A stretch of DNA of 64,000 nt from JBFYTX01 sp963739515 (lineage in GTDB: Bacteria; Chloroflexota; Dehalococcoidia; Dehalococcoidales; RBG-16-60-22), in contig CAVUAO010000003.1 of the NCBI GenBank assembly GCA_963739515.1, positions 744,001 through 808,000 on the forward strand. Direction: 5' to 3'. Made by a program: the position numbers and the translations under genes. The notes below the pieces were generated by a model that had not been told where the DNA came from, made no database searches, and was given only the letters and a program-made list of their open reading frames with translations. Position 1 is the stretch's first letter. The number at the start of each line of letters is the position of its first letter. Shown one piece after another: positions 1 to 9,124 of this stretch.

Positions 1-1198
1 GCGGAGAACTGGCCATCAATGACGTCGATATTCCGGGGCGAACCGTTGACCGTCATCACGGCCCGGGTTATCGAAGGGTCGTTGACCGTCCCCGATACGG
101 TGACGTTCCTGGCGACCACCTCGTCCGGTTCAAGGTTCGTTATCTTCACGACGATATTAGTGACGTCTACGGTAGCGGTGTCTACCGCAGTCGGCTTTTT
201 ATTATCAGGTCCAATGCCGGAAGCCGTCGCCCGATTGGTCAATTTACCGGTCTGCGCCGTTTTTTATAGTATAGTCGGTGCGGTATATCCAGATTTCACC
301 CACGTCCAGGACATTATCCGCGTTAACGTCGCCGCTTACGTAGGCGGGCTGCCCGGCTTTATTATCGGCCACCGTGATATTCTTCAGCGGCACGTCGCCC
401 TCATTGCTCACCTGATAGGTATAAGTGACGTTATCACCCGGATAGGCCGACTCGCGGTTGCAGAGTTTAACGATGCCGATTTTAGCGGTGCCGGCGGTAA
501 GCGGAAAGAGTCGGTGTCAGCGATGGCGTGCTTGTCGGCGTAACGCCGGTGCCTTTCTGAGCGGTCGCGGTAACATCCGGCTCGGGCTGTCCGGGCGCGC
601 TGCCGGGCAAAACGGTGGTGCGGGTGCCTGCCGCAAGGTCCACTTCGACTCCGTGCGCCACGACGCCGACCAATCCCTCGATGGTGCCGACGGTGGTAAG
701 CCCGCTCGGGATGACGGAAACGTAAAAAGCGGTGCCGCGGACACTGGCGACGGCCGCCGGGGTCTCGATTTCAAATCCGGACTCCGGGTCGACAAGCTTT
801 TTCACCCGGCTGACGGTCTTGCCCAGTTGCTGGCTAATGCTAACATGGCTTACCGTTCCGACGATATTTAACTCAGCGAGACTGATTTCCGTATCGCCGA
901 CCAGTTCGATAGTGCTGCCTTCAAAGAGCGTAATCGTGGCGTGCCCGTCGGTCTCCGTCCGTATTTTATAGTCGGTTTCCAGGGTCATGCCCACCACCCC
1001 GCTGGTCCATTTGGAATCTCCGGGCTTCATGACGAGCACGTTTCCCCCCACGATAGAAAGGACGGTGAGGGCCCCGGACGACATCGGCGGCGGTTCGGTC
1101 GCCGGGGCGGCGTTCCCGCAGGCGGACAGACCCAGCGTCAGCACGGACAGCGAGGTGGCGAGGAGTACCGTCCGGCAAGCTTTACCACATTCGGTCAT
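1..1198 (-). CDS. FecR-like lipoprotein with C-terminal cell-surface repeats, frameshifted and cut by window edge
   Basis: The first 238 codons (1198 down to 482) encode a lipoprotein signal with lipobox LSAC, followed by a FecR-type beta domain (about residues 45-190) and a Thr/Pro-rich linker. Known FecR domains sense or bind ligands at the envelope; the ligand here is unknown. The frame then stops. A second frame continues without a gap (GTAKIGIVKLCN, then a CARDB/DUF11-like segment containing NVTYTYQVSNEGDVPL and a dockerin-like DVNADNVLDVGEIW). A third frame continues from about position 265 to the window edge (ATVDVTNIVVKITNLEPDEV). One-base shifts near 495 and in an A6 tract near 263-268 would join all three. 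I therefore read this as one secreted, cell-surface-anchored protein, either broken or carrying assembly errors. It lies 21 bases downstream of mftC on the same strand but is not a known mycofactocin gene. Confidence 0.65.
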
Positions 1199-1219
1199 GG
1201 CAATTCACGATCTCCGTTT

Positions 1220-2236
1220 TCAGGCCGGTGTTTTTTCCCGGTCCCAGCTCATCAGGCATTCGGGGTCGGCGCTATTAAGGTCGCGGGTAACGAAGTAGGC
1301 CACGGCGGGGCAGCCTCCCCGGCATTTGCTGAAGCGGGGGCACTTGCGGCAGGCTTCCGGTTCGAGTCGGCGGAAGGAGCGGAAAACCGGCGAGTTGTCC
1401 CAGATGTCCTTGAAAGTCTTTTCGCGGAGGCTGCCGCCGCAGAATAGCACATCCTGCAAGAAGGCGCAGGGGAAAACACCGCCGAGGGGGTCGATGCAGG
1501 CGGTCATTTTGGCGGCGCCGCACATATCAAGTCCCAGCTGCCGGCGGCCGTCCGGAGAAATAGCAAAGAACGAATCGCCGGTAAGTATAGAGGGGTCGCG
1601 GCCGAGCCATTGAGAAAGCTCTCGAAGCTGTGATGAGTCCAGTCTTAACGCTTTCCAGCTTTCCCGGGCGCGTCCGGAAGGGCGAAACCGCGAGACGCGC
1701 AGCCGCGCCCCGTAAGAAGTTGCCAGCGCTTTAAGCTGCTCCAACTGGCGGAAATTGAGGGACGTAACCACGGTATTGATCGAGAGGGGAATATTCTTTC
1801 CGGACAGAAGTACAATTCCGGAAATTATCTTCCGGTATGTGCCTGCACCGCGGAGGCGGTCGTTGACATCGGGGGTAGCGCCGTCGAGGCTGACCTGGAC
1901 GTTAACGAGAGGATTGCCGGAGAAAAGCGATATCGCTTCATCGGTGAGGGCGGTGCCGTTGGTGCTGATGCAGGTGACGATGCCTTTTTCGTGGATATAG
2001 CGCAGCAGGGGCAGGAAATAGTCCTGGAGCAGGGGTTCGCCGCCGCCGAAATTGATTTCAAAGACTTGCAACGCCGCCAGATGGTCGACAATGGTCTTAC
2101 ATTCTTCAAAGGAAAGCTCGCCGGGGGAGGCGGCGCCGCCGGCGGAAAGGCAGTGGATGCATCTGAGGTTGCACCGGCGGGTGATTTCCCAGGTGATGTT
2201 TACCGGGGCGGACAGCGGCCAGTCAGCGTACTTCAT
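1220..2236 (-). CDS. mftC: mycofactocin radical SAM maturase MftC
   Basis: Radical SAM enzyme of 338 residues. Family members act on the C-terminus of MftA, oxidatively decarboxylating the terminal tyrosine and cross-linking it to the preceding valine. The N-terminus shows the iron-sulfur motif C22-x3-C26-x2-C29 (CNLRCIHC), followed by NFGGGEPLL, the usual SAM-contacting GGEP motif. The C-terminal third is a cysteine-rich SPASM domain (DMCGAAKMTAC, CAFLQ, and CRKCPRFSKCRGGC), which binds auxiliary clusters. The start overlaps the end of mftB by 14 bases, indicating translational coupling. The identification rests on the SPASM layout plus the adjacent MftA and MftB. No mftD, mftE or mftF follows in the window. 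Confidence 0.92.
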   Translation of the reverse strand: MKYADWPLSAPVNITWEITRRCNLRCIHCLSAGGAASPGELSFEECKTIVDHLAALQVFEINFGGGEPLLQDYFLPLLRYIHEKGIVTCISTNGTALTDEAISLFSGNPLVNVQVSLDGATPDVNDRLRGAGTYRKIISGIVLLSGKNIPLSINTVVTSLNFRQLEQLKALATSYGARLRVSRFRPSGRARESWKALRLDSSQLRELSQWLGRDPSILTGDSFFAISPDGRRQLGLDMCGAAKMTACIDPLGGVFPCAFLQDVLFCGGSLREKTFKDIWDNSPVFRSFRRLEPEACRKCPRFSKCRGGCPAVAYFVTRDLNSADPECLMSWDREKTPA

Positions 2237-2489
2237 CGATAATCACCTGTTTTTTGGCGAGTCGCCCGGTAAGTCCGGGCAAAGAGCGTTCGATGATTTC
2301 GACGGGGGCACGGGTACGCCGCGAGATATCGGCGGCGATATCGGCGAAAGTCCAGGTGCCGTCGAAATGCGCCGGCTGAAGCCAGTCGCCGCTTTTCACG
2401 AAGCACACCTTATGGCGCGACGAGTTATAGAAAAGAAGTCCCCAGCTTTCCCGGCGCACGTGGACGTTATCGGCCAGGCGGAAGGACAT
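2223..2489 (-). CDS. mftB: mycofactocin peptide chaperone MftB (RRE domain)
   Basis: Protein of 88 residues, the usual size for MftB, which presents the MftA leader to the radical SAM enzyme MftC. It has the PqqD-like winged-helix form of a RiPP recognition element: an N-terminal strand pair (VRRESWGLLFYN), a mid segment with FDGTWTFADIAADI, and a C-terminal helix ending in LVIIDEVR-like residues (KKQVIIDEVR). It begins 3 bases after the mftA stop and overlaps mftC, so the three genes form one tight unit. The call is certain in context; sequence similarity alone would be weaker. Confidence 0.88.
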   Translation of the reverse strand: MSFRLADNVHVRRESWGLLFYNSSRHKVCFVKSGDWLQPAHFDGTWTFADIAADISRRTRAPVEIIERSLPGLTGRLAKKQVIIDEVR

Positions 2490-2492
2490 GGA

Positions 2493-2603
2493 CTAATAGA
2501 CCCCGCAAACGCCGTCGATGCTGAGCTCTTCGACCACGATTTCTTCGAGGATTTGGGGCTCTGCGGCTTTTTCGCTCTCGTTTTTAACGACTTCTTTTTC
2601 CAT
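2493..2603 (-). CDS. mftA: mycofactocin precursor peptide MftA
   Basis: A 36-codon gene found by reading the minus strand upstream of mftB. The peptide begins MEKEVVKNE, has an acidic leader and ends in IDGVCGVY. That terminal pattern is the hallmark of mycofactocin precursors (IDGxCGVY), whose last Val-Tyr pair becomes the redox cofactor core. ATG start at 2603; no strong ribosome-binding site is visible just upstream. The stop (2493-2495) sits 3 bases before the mftB start. The peptide is near the usual length, which in most species is 30-60 residues. Confidence 0.95.
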   Translation of the reverse strand: MEKEVVKNESEKAAEPQILEEIVVEELSIDGVCGVY

Positions 2604-2696
2604 AAAATTCTCATTTCTTGAAAAATACCTTTATATTTTACATCCGATTCGGGATTAGTACCAGTTGTTTTGTTAAGAAAATAGTAATGCCTCACC

Positions 2697-3084
2697 CCTC
2701 TTAGCCTCACCGTCCTTACCTCACCCCCTGACCCCCTCTCCAGCCAGGCGCACCGGGATTGCTCCAGTGTGGTTGGTGGCTGGAGAGGGGGGATAAAGCA
2801 AGAGGGGCTGGCGCCCCTCTTCGCGGGCTACTCCCTTTTGGGCTAATTCTCCCTTACTCCCTCCTTACGAAGGAGGGAAAGATTGAGCAAGGCGTTTGAG
2901 AGCAATGATTAAACGGGGCGTTTAAGAGGGGTCACGACCCCTCTTTCTTTAATTCCCCCTATCAAACAAGGAATAATACGAGTAACAATATTGAGTCTGT
3001 TTGAGAGGGGGATTAAGGGGGTAAGCATAAATAAAGGCGAGGAAATAAACAAGAAGAGGGGCTGATGACAGCCCCTCTCTAAAA
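2697..3084. repeat. cluster of nested C/G-tract inverted repeats
   Basis: This gene-free stretch between mftA and the iron alcohol dehydrogenase is built from consecutive inverted repeats. It has a 15-base arm pair CCCCCTCTCCAGCCA / TGGCTGGAGAGGGGG, then AAGAGGGG hairpins with short loops near 2810, 2930 and 3055, and CCCTCCTT/AAGGAGGG near 2860. A second long pair (CCCCCTATCAAACA with TGTTTGAGAGGGGG) spans about 2945-3015. The same modules recur at 12277, 23876 and 36668. The last hairpin lies just past the dehydrogenase stop codon and may act as its terminator. Confidence 0.75.
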
Positions 3085-3105
3085 GTACGATAAGAAACCT
3101 GACCT

Positions 3106-4329
3106 CTAATATGAATTATGCAGGGTGCGTTTAAGCAGAGCCAGAATCTCATCATGGTTGAAATCGCGGGGATTGCCCTGGCTGCAAAAGTCGTTATGAT
3201 AAACGTTAATAATGTGCTCCAGGTCTTTGTCCTCGAGGCCGAACTGCTCGCTGAGATGACCGGGCTGAATCTCCAGGTCTTTCAGAAGCTGTTCTATCTC
3301 GTCGAACCAGCGGTCGGCGGCTTCCCATTCCGTCATGCCGGTGGTATCGACGCCCATGGCGCGGGTCAGGGCGGCCAGCTTTTCGGTAATAGCCGGCTGG
3401 TTATACCGTTCACCGGCGAGCATCATCACCGCGTTAATCCGGCCGTGATGGCAATCGGTAACGGCGCTGATCTGGTGGCCGAGACCGTGGATGATGCCGG
3501 CACCGGCGCCGAAGCCGATAGCGATACCGCCCATCGTGGCCGCCCAGCACATGCGCTCGCAGGCGACGTTATTCATCCGGTTATAAACGAACTCGCGGAG
3601 GTATTTAGCGACGAGCTCGACGCAGCGCAGCAGCATGCCGTAAGCATAAGGCCCCTGCACCTTGGTCACGAAAGCCTCGACGCCGTGGGAGAGGGCATCG
3701 AAACCGGTCCAGGCGGCGACGTGCCTCGGCTGGAGCCGGGCCAGCAGCGGGTCGATAATCGCTATCGTGGATTGGATATTGGGGGCGCTGGCCAGTATTT
3801 TCATCCTGGTCCTGGTATCGGAAAGGGCGGCGAAAGAAGAGACCTCAGCCCCGGTGCCGGAAGTGGTCGGCACTGAAATCTGGGGGACAGTGCAAGGTTT
3901 TATCCTCTTGAGCTTCTCGCCCCAGGGCGGGTCAAGGAAGACGGCGAAATTGGAGATGTCCTTACCGCCGTTAGCCGCGATAATGCGGACGCCTTTGCCG
4001 GTATCGATAGAGCTGCCGCCGCCCAACGCCACCACGCCATCGCACCCGGACTCCTTAAAGACTTTATACGCCTCCATAATCTGCCAGTCCTTGGGATTGG
4101 AGGTGATTTTATCGTAAATCTCCGTGGCGACGCCGGCATAGTTGATGACACCCTTAAGTTCTTCGACGACGCCCGTCCCCTTGAGACCGGAGGTGACGAT
4201 AAGGGCATTTTTCATCCCGGCGGCCTTGCATTCGTTGCCGACTGTCTGGTAAGCGCCCCAGCCCAGGGCAATCTTGGGGATGGGGTTGGTATAAACGATG
4301 GGGAACTCAAAAATTTCCTTGTTTATCAC
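3106..4329 (-). CDS. iron-containing alcohol dehydrogenase
   Basis: Group III (iron-activated) NAD(P)-dependent alcohol dehydrogenase of 407 residues, a normal length. The nucleotide loop GGGSSIDTGKG is present near residue 104. The metal ligands are visible as Asp and His of FDALSHGVEAF and the two His of HGLGHQISAVTDCHHGR. GTG start at 4329, preceded by a good AAGGAGG. It lies upstream of the mycofactocin genes on the same strand, separated by about 500 bases of repeats. Members of this family (the MDO/MNO branch) and zinc alcohol dehydrogenases are recurrent mycofactocin-linked enzymes. A role as a mycofactocin-coupled alcohol oxidase is therefore plausible but inferred; it could equally be a free NAD-dependent enzyme. 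Confidence 0.88.
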   Translation of the reverse strand: MINKEIFEFPIVYTNPIPKIALGWGAYQTVGNECKAAGMKNALIVTSGLKGTGVVEELKGVINYAGVATEIYDKITSNPKDWQIMEAYKVFKESGCDGVVALGGGSSIDTGKGVRIIAANGGKDISNFAVFLDPPWGEKLKRIKPCTVPQISVPTTSGTGAEVSSFAALSDTRTRMKILASAPNIQSTIAIIDPLLARLQPRHVAAWTGFDALSHGVEAFVTKVQGPYAYGMLLRCVELVAKYLREFVYNRMNNVACERMCWAATMGGIAIGFGAGAGIIHGLGHQISAVTDCHHGRINAVMMLAGERYNQPAITEKLAALTRAMGVDTTGMTEWEAADRWFDEIEQLLKDLEIQPGHLSEQFGLEDKDLEHIINVYHNDFCSQGNPRDFNHDEILALLKRTLHNSY

Positions 4330-4385
4330 GGCGGTTCCTCCTTACGCGGTACTCCGCCTATTTTAGGTCAAGGCGAAGCAAATTA

Positions 4386-5418
4386 TCAAGGCACTTCGAG
4401 GAGGACCTTGATATTGGCTTCTTTATCGGTCAGCAGCGCCTCGAAGCCCAGTGCCACGGCTTTTTCCAGAGGCACGCGAGAAGTTATCAGCGGAGTCGGG
4501 TCGATTTTCTTCTTTGCCAGAAGGTCGATAGCCTGACGGCCTTCGTCGATATAGATGGAGCTGCCCACCATCGTCCTTTCGGTAAAGGTCAGGGAGCTGA
4601 AGTCTATCACGCCGGGCCGGTCAAAGACGCCGACGAGGACAATCGTCCCGGCGCGGCGGGTCAGCCCTACGGTAAGCTGGGGGGTCTCCGGGTTGCCGAC
4701 GCATTCAAAAGCGAAGTCGGCACCCGGGCCGTTCGTCAATTCCTGCAGGCGCCGGGCGGGGTCGGAACCGTCGAGATAGATAACGTCGGTAGCGCCGAGT
4801 CGGCGGGCAAGCTCGCCGCGGCCTTGATGTTTGGAGACGAGATAGATTGCCCCGGCGCCCGCCGCCTTAGCGGCCATGAGGACGCACAGCCCGATGGCGC
4901 CGTCGCCAAGAATAGCTACCGATATCGCCAGCCCGTACTTTGCCCTGCCGGACGGCGTGAAGTCCCACGGCCAGAGGCTCGACGAGGGCGCCGGCTTCAT
5001 CGGAAACGCTTTCCGGCAGGTGATAAACAGCGTAAGCCGGAATAACAAAATACTCCGCCAGGCAGCCGTCGGTGAGGAGGCCGGTAAAGCCCTGGTTGAC
5101 GCAGATATTATAGAGACCCTTTTTACAGCAGTAGCACTCGCCGCAGTACCAGTAGCCCACCCCGCTGACCCTGTCCCCGACTGTAAAGTCCTTTACCCCT
5201 TTTCCCACCTCCGCCACGTTCCCCACGAACTCGTGCCCCAGCGTCAGGGGGACTTTAGCCGGGGGAATCATCACGGGGCCCTTGGCGTATTCCTTGAGGT
5301 CCGTGCCGCAGATGCCGGCCAGGGAGACTTTAATCTTAAGCTGGCCGGGACCGGGCGAAGGCTCCGGGACATCAACGTAACGCAGGTCTTTACGGGCGTA
5401 CCAGCGCAGGGCTTTCAC
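4386..5418 (-). CDS. zinc-dependent alcohol dehydrogenase (MDR family), one frameshift
   Basis: Medium-chain dehydrogenase similar to sorbitol or butanediol dehydrogenases. The first frame (5418 to about 4920, GTG start) carries the catalytic zinc segment GICGTDLKEYA, the GHEFVG motif and a structural-zinc loop CGECYCCKKGLYNIC. The second frame carries the Rossmann fold VAILGDGAIGLCVLMAA and runs to the normal C-terminus VLLEVP at 4386. The frames meet at RAGD / SVAILGDG. Removing one base near 4915-4930 restores a standard protein of about 343 residues. It is followed by the iron-type dehydrogenase with 56 bases between them, so the two probably form an operon. Possible partners are described under mftC; the substrate is unknown. 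Confidence 0.8.
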
Positions 5419-5465
5419 AGAGGTAATTATTCAGAAGAGCCAGGAGATTGTCAAGAAGGAGCGAC

Positions 5466-6314
5466 TTAAAATTCGTCCAGCAGCTTCTCAATATTGAGCG
5501 GGTCGATGGGCTGTTTCACCAACGGCAGGTCTTTAAGTTGGGGCAAAGTCTCCTCATAAACGGTCCTTTCCTGTTTAAAAATAATGCCGATGGGGATTCT
5601 ATCGCCCCACTCCTGCGCCTTCAGAAGGGCGGCGGCTTTATCGGCGGGGTTATAGCTTTCCTCCAGCTTATAGACGCGCTGCTTGTACCACTGGAAGGTG
5701 TTAACGTGATTAAAGGACACGCAGGGCTGCAAAATATCTATTAAAGAAAAGCCGTGATGGGTTATGGCCGCCTTGATGAGCCCGGCCAGGTGGTCGGGGT
5801 CCCCGGCGAAGCCGCGCGCCAGGAAGCTGATATCCGAGGCCAGCGCCAGCATGAGAGGATTGAGCGGCTGGATAGCGCCCAGGGGCGTAGTTTTCGTAAT
5901 AAATCCTAATTCGGAAGTGGGGGAAGCCTGTCCTTTGGTGAGTCCGTAGACCTGGTTGTTGTGGACGAGGTAGGTCATATTGATATTGCGGCGGGCTGTG
6001 GCCAGCAAATGCTGCACGCCCTCGCCATAAGCCCCGCCGTCGCCGTCAATGCCGATGACCACGAGGTCGCGGTTGGCGATTTTCGCGCCGGTGGCGGCGG
6101 GCAGAGTGCGGCCGTGAAGTCCGTTGAAAACGTTGCCCTTGGTATAGTGCGGCAGCTTGGGGGCCTGCCCGATGCCGGACACGAAGAGTACCTGTTGTGG
6201 CTCTAGATTCAACTCCACCAGGGCTTTTTTCACCGCCCGGAGGATGCCGAAGTTGCCGCAACCGGGACACCAGGCGTTAGGGACTTTAGATTCATAGTCC
6301 TGGACGGTTACCAT
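5466..6314 (-). CDS. korB: 2-oxoacid:ferredoxin oxidoreductase, beta subunit
   Basis: Thiamine diphosphate-binding subunit of a 2-oxoglutarate-type ferredoxin oxidoreductase, 282 residues. The N-terminal WCPGCGNFG and the TPP/Mg motif GIDGDGGAYGEG...NNQVYGLTKGQ are typical. Family members convert a 2-oxoacid plus CoA to acyl-CoA, CO2 and reduced ferredoxin in the cytoplasm, reversibly. The start overlaps the end of the alpha subunit by 7 bases. The two-subunit alpha(gamma-fused)/beta layout matches KorAB and related 2-oxoacid enzymes. Substrate choice (2-oxoglutarate or a branched or aromatic 2-oxoacid) cannot be settled from sequence. Confidence 0.9.
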   Translation of the reverse strand: MVTVQDYESKVPNAWCPGCGNFGILRAVKKALVELNLEPQQVLFVSGIGQAPKLPHYTKGNVFNGLHGRTLPAATGAKIANRDLVVIGIDGDGGAYGEGVQHLLATARRNINMTYLVHNNQVYGLTKGQASPTSELGFITKTTPLGAIQPLNPLMLALASDISFLARGFAGDPDHLAGLIKAAITHHGFSLIDILQPCVSFNHVNTFQWYKQRVYKLEESYNPADKAAALLKAQEWGDRIPIGIIFKQERTVYEETLPQLKDLPLVKQPIDPLNIEKLLDEF

Positions 6315-8023
6315 GCTTTGACCTCTGTTTTAAGGCGGTCGACGATTTCCCGGGGGGAAAAGGGGCGGCCGTCATATTTTAAAATAGCGCCGTCAACCGA
6401 CCGGCCGGTCTCGCGCCGGATAAGCGCGGACAGCTGTGAGGTGGCATTCCCCTCGACGACGATATTTTTCCTGCTCTGCTTAAGCGCCTCAGAGACCCCG
6501 TCCGCCGGGAAGGGCCAGAGCTGACTGAAATGCAGAGTATTGACCGCGCGGCCGTCCTTCTTAAGCATATCCGCCGCCTCCCTGATGGCCCCGGAGGTGC
6601 TGCCCCAGCCAATTAACGTTACCTCCGCCCCATCAGCTTGGTGAAACTCCGGTACAGTTATTTCTTTTTTAAGTCCGTCCTGCTTGCGGAGTCGCTTTTC
6701 CACCTGGCTTTTCCGGGTGGCGGCGTCCTCGATCATATGGCCGTACTCGTCGTGTTCATCGGAGTCGGTGACGACCAACGCTTTACCCTGTCCCGGCAGG
6801 GCGCGGGGGGAAATGCCGGAATCGGTCACCAGATGCCGTTTATAGTCGGCGGCATCGCTGGAAATCAAAGAGCCGCGGTCGACTTTCACCTGAGACAGGT
6901 CGAACCTGTCCGTAGTGTAATAGGAGGTGGCCAGGTGGTTATCGGTAAGAATAATGACCGCCGTCTGGTATTTCTCCGCCAGGTTAAAGGCCTTGACGGC
7001 GGCGTTGAAGGCACCCGCGGCGTCCGCCGGTGCGAATACGGCACGGGGAGCCTCGCCGTGACCGGCGTGCAGGGCGAAAAACAGCTCAGCCTGCTCGGTG
7101 CGGGTAGGTAGGCCGGTAGCCGGGCCGGGGCGCTGCCCCAGGACGACGACCACCGGGGTCTCGGTCATGCCGGCCAGCGCCAGCCCTTCGACCATCAGGG
7201 CGAAGCCGCCGCCGGAGGTCGCCACCATGGACCTCACCCCCGCGTAGCCCGCCCCCACGGCCATATTCATGGCGGCGATTTCATCCTCGACGTGCATCAT
7301 CACTACGCCGTACTCCCGCCCTTTGTCCGCGATATATTCCAGGATGGGACTGGACGGCGTCATGGGATAGCCGGCGACGAACTTACAGCCGGCGGCCATC
7401 GCGCCCAGGCACAGCGCCTCGTTGCCGTTTAAAAGAATTCTTCTATTTTGTCGAGAGTGGGGTTCGGGTAAAGATAGCTTTTTACCCTGCGACCGGACAT
7501 AGTCATAGCCCGCCCGGGCGGCGGTGATATTGTCCCCGACGGTCTTTTCGCCGTGGCGGGCGAACTCCTTTTCCAGCACGCCTGACAGTATTTCAAAGTC
7601 ATACCCGGTTAGCCCTAATACGGCGCCGACGGCCACCGTATTAGCCATGAGTTGGTTCTGAGCCTTCTCCAGGGCTAATTTCAGCAGAGGAACGTTTAAA
7701 AAATTCGCCTTATCCGAAGTGAATCTGGTCTGCGCCGCATCATAGATAACAATGCCCCCAGGTTTAAGTTCTTTCTCGTGGAGGTCGATGGTCTCTTTAT
7801 TGAGCGCCACCAGTAAATCAAGGGCCGGCGACAGGGCATGAACATCGGCCGCCCGCGCCCGGACGCGGAAAAAGTTATGCCCGCCCCTTACGCGGCTTTC
7901 GTAGTCCTGGTCGGCAAAGACATTCAGACCCCCGCCCGCCAGCGTCTTGGCGAGTATCGCGCCGACGGACTGGACGCCCTGCCCCGCCTCCCCGCCGACC
8001 ATGATATTAAAATCGTCGCTCAT
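6308..8023 (-). CDS. korA: 2-oxoacid:ferredoxin oxidoreductase, fused gamma-alpha subunit
   Basis: Partner of korB. Residues about 1-190 form the gamma domain (GGEAGQGVQSVGAILAKTL, RVRGGHNFFRVR). Residues about 200-570 form the alpha pyrimidine-binding domain (GNEALCLGAMAAGCKFVAG followed by YPMTPSSPI). The fused gamma-alpha order is the common form of KorA. I place the start at MSDDFNIMV (8023), because the 17 codons upstream do not resemble the family and the next methionines have no ribosome-binding site. It is divergent from moxR, with about 120 bases between the starts. Confidence 0.88.
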   Translation of the reverse strand: MSDDFNIMVGGEAGQGVQSVGAILAKTLAGGGLNVFADQDYESRVRGGHNFFRVRARAADVHALSPALDLLVALNKETIDLHEKELKPGGIVIYDAAQTRFTSDKANFLNVPLLKLALEKAQNQLMANTVAVGAVLGLTGYDFEILSGVLEKEFARHGEKTVGDNITAARAGYDYVRSQGKKLSLPEPHSRQNRRILLNGNEALCLGAMAAGCKFVAGYPMTPSSPILEYIADKGREYGVVMMHVEDEIAAMNMAVGAGYAGVRSMVATSGGGFALMVEGLALAGMTETPVVVVLGQRPGPATGLPTRTEQAELFFALHAGHGEAPRAVFAPADAAGAFNAAVKAFNLAEKYQTAVIILTDNHLATSYYTTDRFDLSQVKVDRGSLISSDAADYKRHLVTDSGISPRALPGQGKALVVTDSDEHDEYGHMIEDAATRKSQVEKRLRKQDGLKKEITVPEFHQADGAEVTLIGWGSTSGAIREAADMLKKDGRAVNTLHFSQLWPFPADGVSEALKQSRKNIVVEGNATSQLSALIRRETGRSVDGAILKYDGRPFSPREIVDRLKTEVKAW

Positions 8024-8143
8024 AACAACATAAGTATGAAGCATGAAGCCGGATATTTCTGTAATTTTTGTCACATGGTACTTAATAGTGATAATATCAA
8101 AGTAGTTAAACTGTTACAGCATTTTAAGAGAGAGCGATGCAAT

Positions 8144-9121
8144 ATGGATGAAAAAGTGGTGCAGAAAATAAGAGACGCCGCCGCGAAGGTCAAGGAAAAC
8201 GTCGAGCGCGTCATCGTCGGCAAGGGCGAGGTGGTCGAGATGGCCATCGTCGCGTTACTCTGCGAGGGGCATATCCTCCTCGAAGACGTCCCGGGTCTGG
8301 GCAAGACCGTCCTGGCGAAATCCCTGGCGAGGTCGCTGGGATGCAGCTTCCGGCGCATCCAGTGCACGCCCGACCTTTTGCCGACGGACATTACCGGCAC
8401 CTACATTTTCAACCAGAAAACGTCGGACTTCGAGTTTCGTCCCGGCCCGATATTCTCTCAGATAGTGCTGGCGGACGAAATCAACCGCGCCACCCCGAGG
8501 ACGCAGTCGGCCCTGCTGGAAGCCATGCAGGAGCGGCAGGTCACCGCCGAGGGCGAGACTAAACCTTTGCCCCGCCCCTTCCTGGTCCTGGCGACGCAGA
8601 ACCCCATCGAATTGGAAGGCACCTTCCCGCTGCCGGAAGCGCAGCTCGACCGTTTCCTCATGAAAATACAGATAGGCTACCCGAGCGCCGAAAACGACCG
8701 CCTGATACTCTCCCGCTTCCGCGCTGCCGACCCCCTGGAAGAGCTGAAGCCGGTGGTCTCAGCCGGCGACCTGCTTAAAATGCAGAAAGAATGCCACGAA
8801 GTGCACGTCGCCGCGGACGTCGAGGACTATATCATCCGCCTGGTCCACGCCACCCGGGCCCACGCCGCGGTGGAGCTGGGGGCCAGTCCCAGGGCCATGC
8901 TGGCGCTCTACAATGCCTCGCAGGCCCTCGCCGCCATCCGGGGCAGGGCATTCGTTACCCCGGACGATGTTAAGTACCTGGTCACGCCGGTGCTCATTCA
9001 CCGCCTTATCCCGAAGTCGGAGAGTCGGTTGCGCGGCCAGAAAGCCGAGCAGACCCTCAAAGAGATATTAGACTCCGTGTCCGTGCCGGTGGAAGAAACT
9101 CCCGTCCCCGGGGAAGGGTAA
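8144..9121 (+). CDS. MoxR family AAA+ ATPase
   Basis: ATPase of 325 residues, the usual MoxR size. Walker A is in EDVPGLGKTVLAKS and Walker B in IVLADEINRA, with sensor residues in LVLATQNPIELEGTFPLPEAQLDRF. MoxR ATPases act as chaperone-like factors, often for metal or cofactor insertion into proteins handled by neighbouring von Willebrand or DUF58 proteins. The start is taken at ATG 8144 (MDEKVVQK); the longer frame upstream is antisense to korA. It heads a three-gene plus-strand operon with DUF58 and DUF4129 genes, a widespread trio of unknown detailed function. Confidence 0.92.
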   Translation: MDEKVVQKIRDAAAKVKENVERVIVGKGEVVEMAIVALLCEGHILLEDVPGLGKTVLAKSLARSLGCSFRRIQCTPDLLPTDITGTYIFNQKTSDFEFRPGPIFSQIVLADEINRATPRTQSALLEAMQERQVTAEGETKPLPRPFLVLATQNPIELEGTFPLPEAQLDRFLMKIQIGYPSAENDRLILSRFRAADPLEELKPVVSAGDLLKMQKECHEVHVAADVEDYIIRLVHATRAHAAVELGASPRAMLALYNASQALAAIRGRAFVTPDDVKYLVTPVLIHRLIPKSESRLRGQKAEQTLKEILDSVSVPVEETPVPGEG

Positions 9122-9124
9122 GCG

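Noticed and set aside
19..543. A 174-codon plus-strand frame at the left edge
   Set aside because: It is antisense to the frameshifted lipoprotein, whose minus-strand translation shows clear repeat-domain sequence.
2604..3105. Additional mycofactocin genes in the gap upstream of mftA
   Set aside because: The gap is made of inverted repeats and has no supported open frame.
7838..8143. N-terminal extension of the MoxR reading frame
   Set aside because: It runs antisense through korA and has no family similarity; the start at 8144 gives the normal MoxR length.
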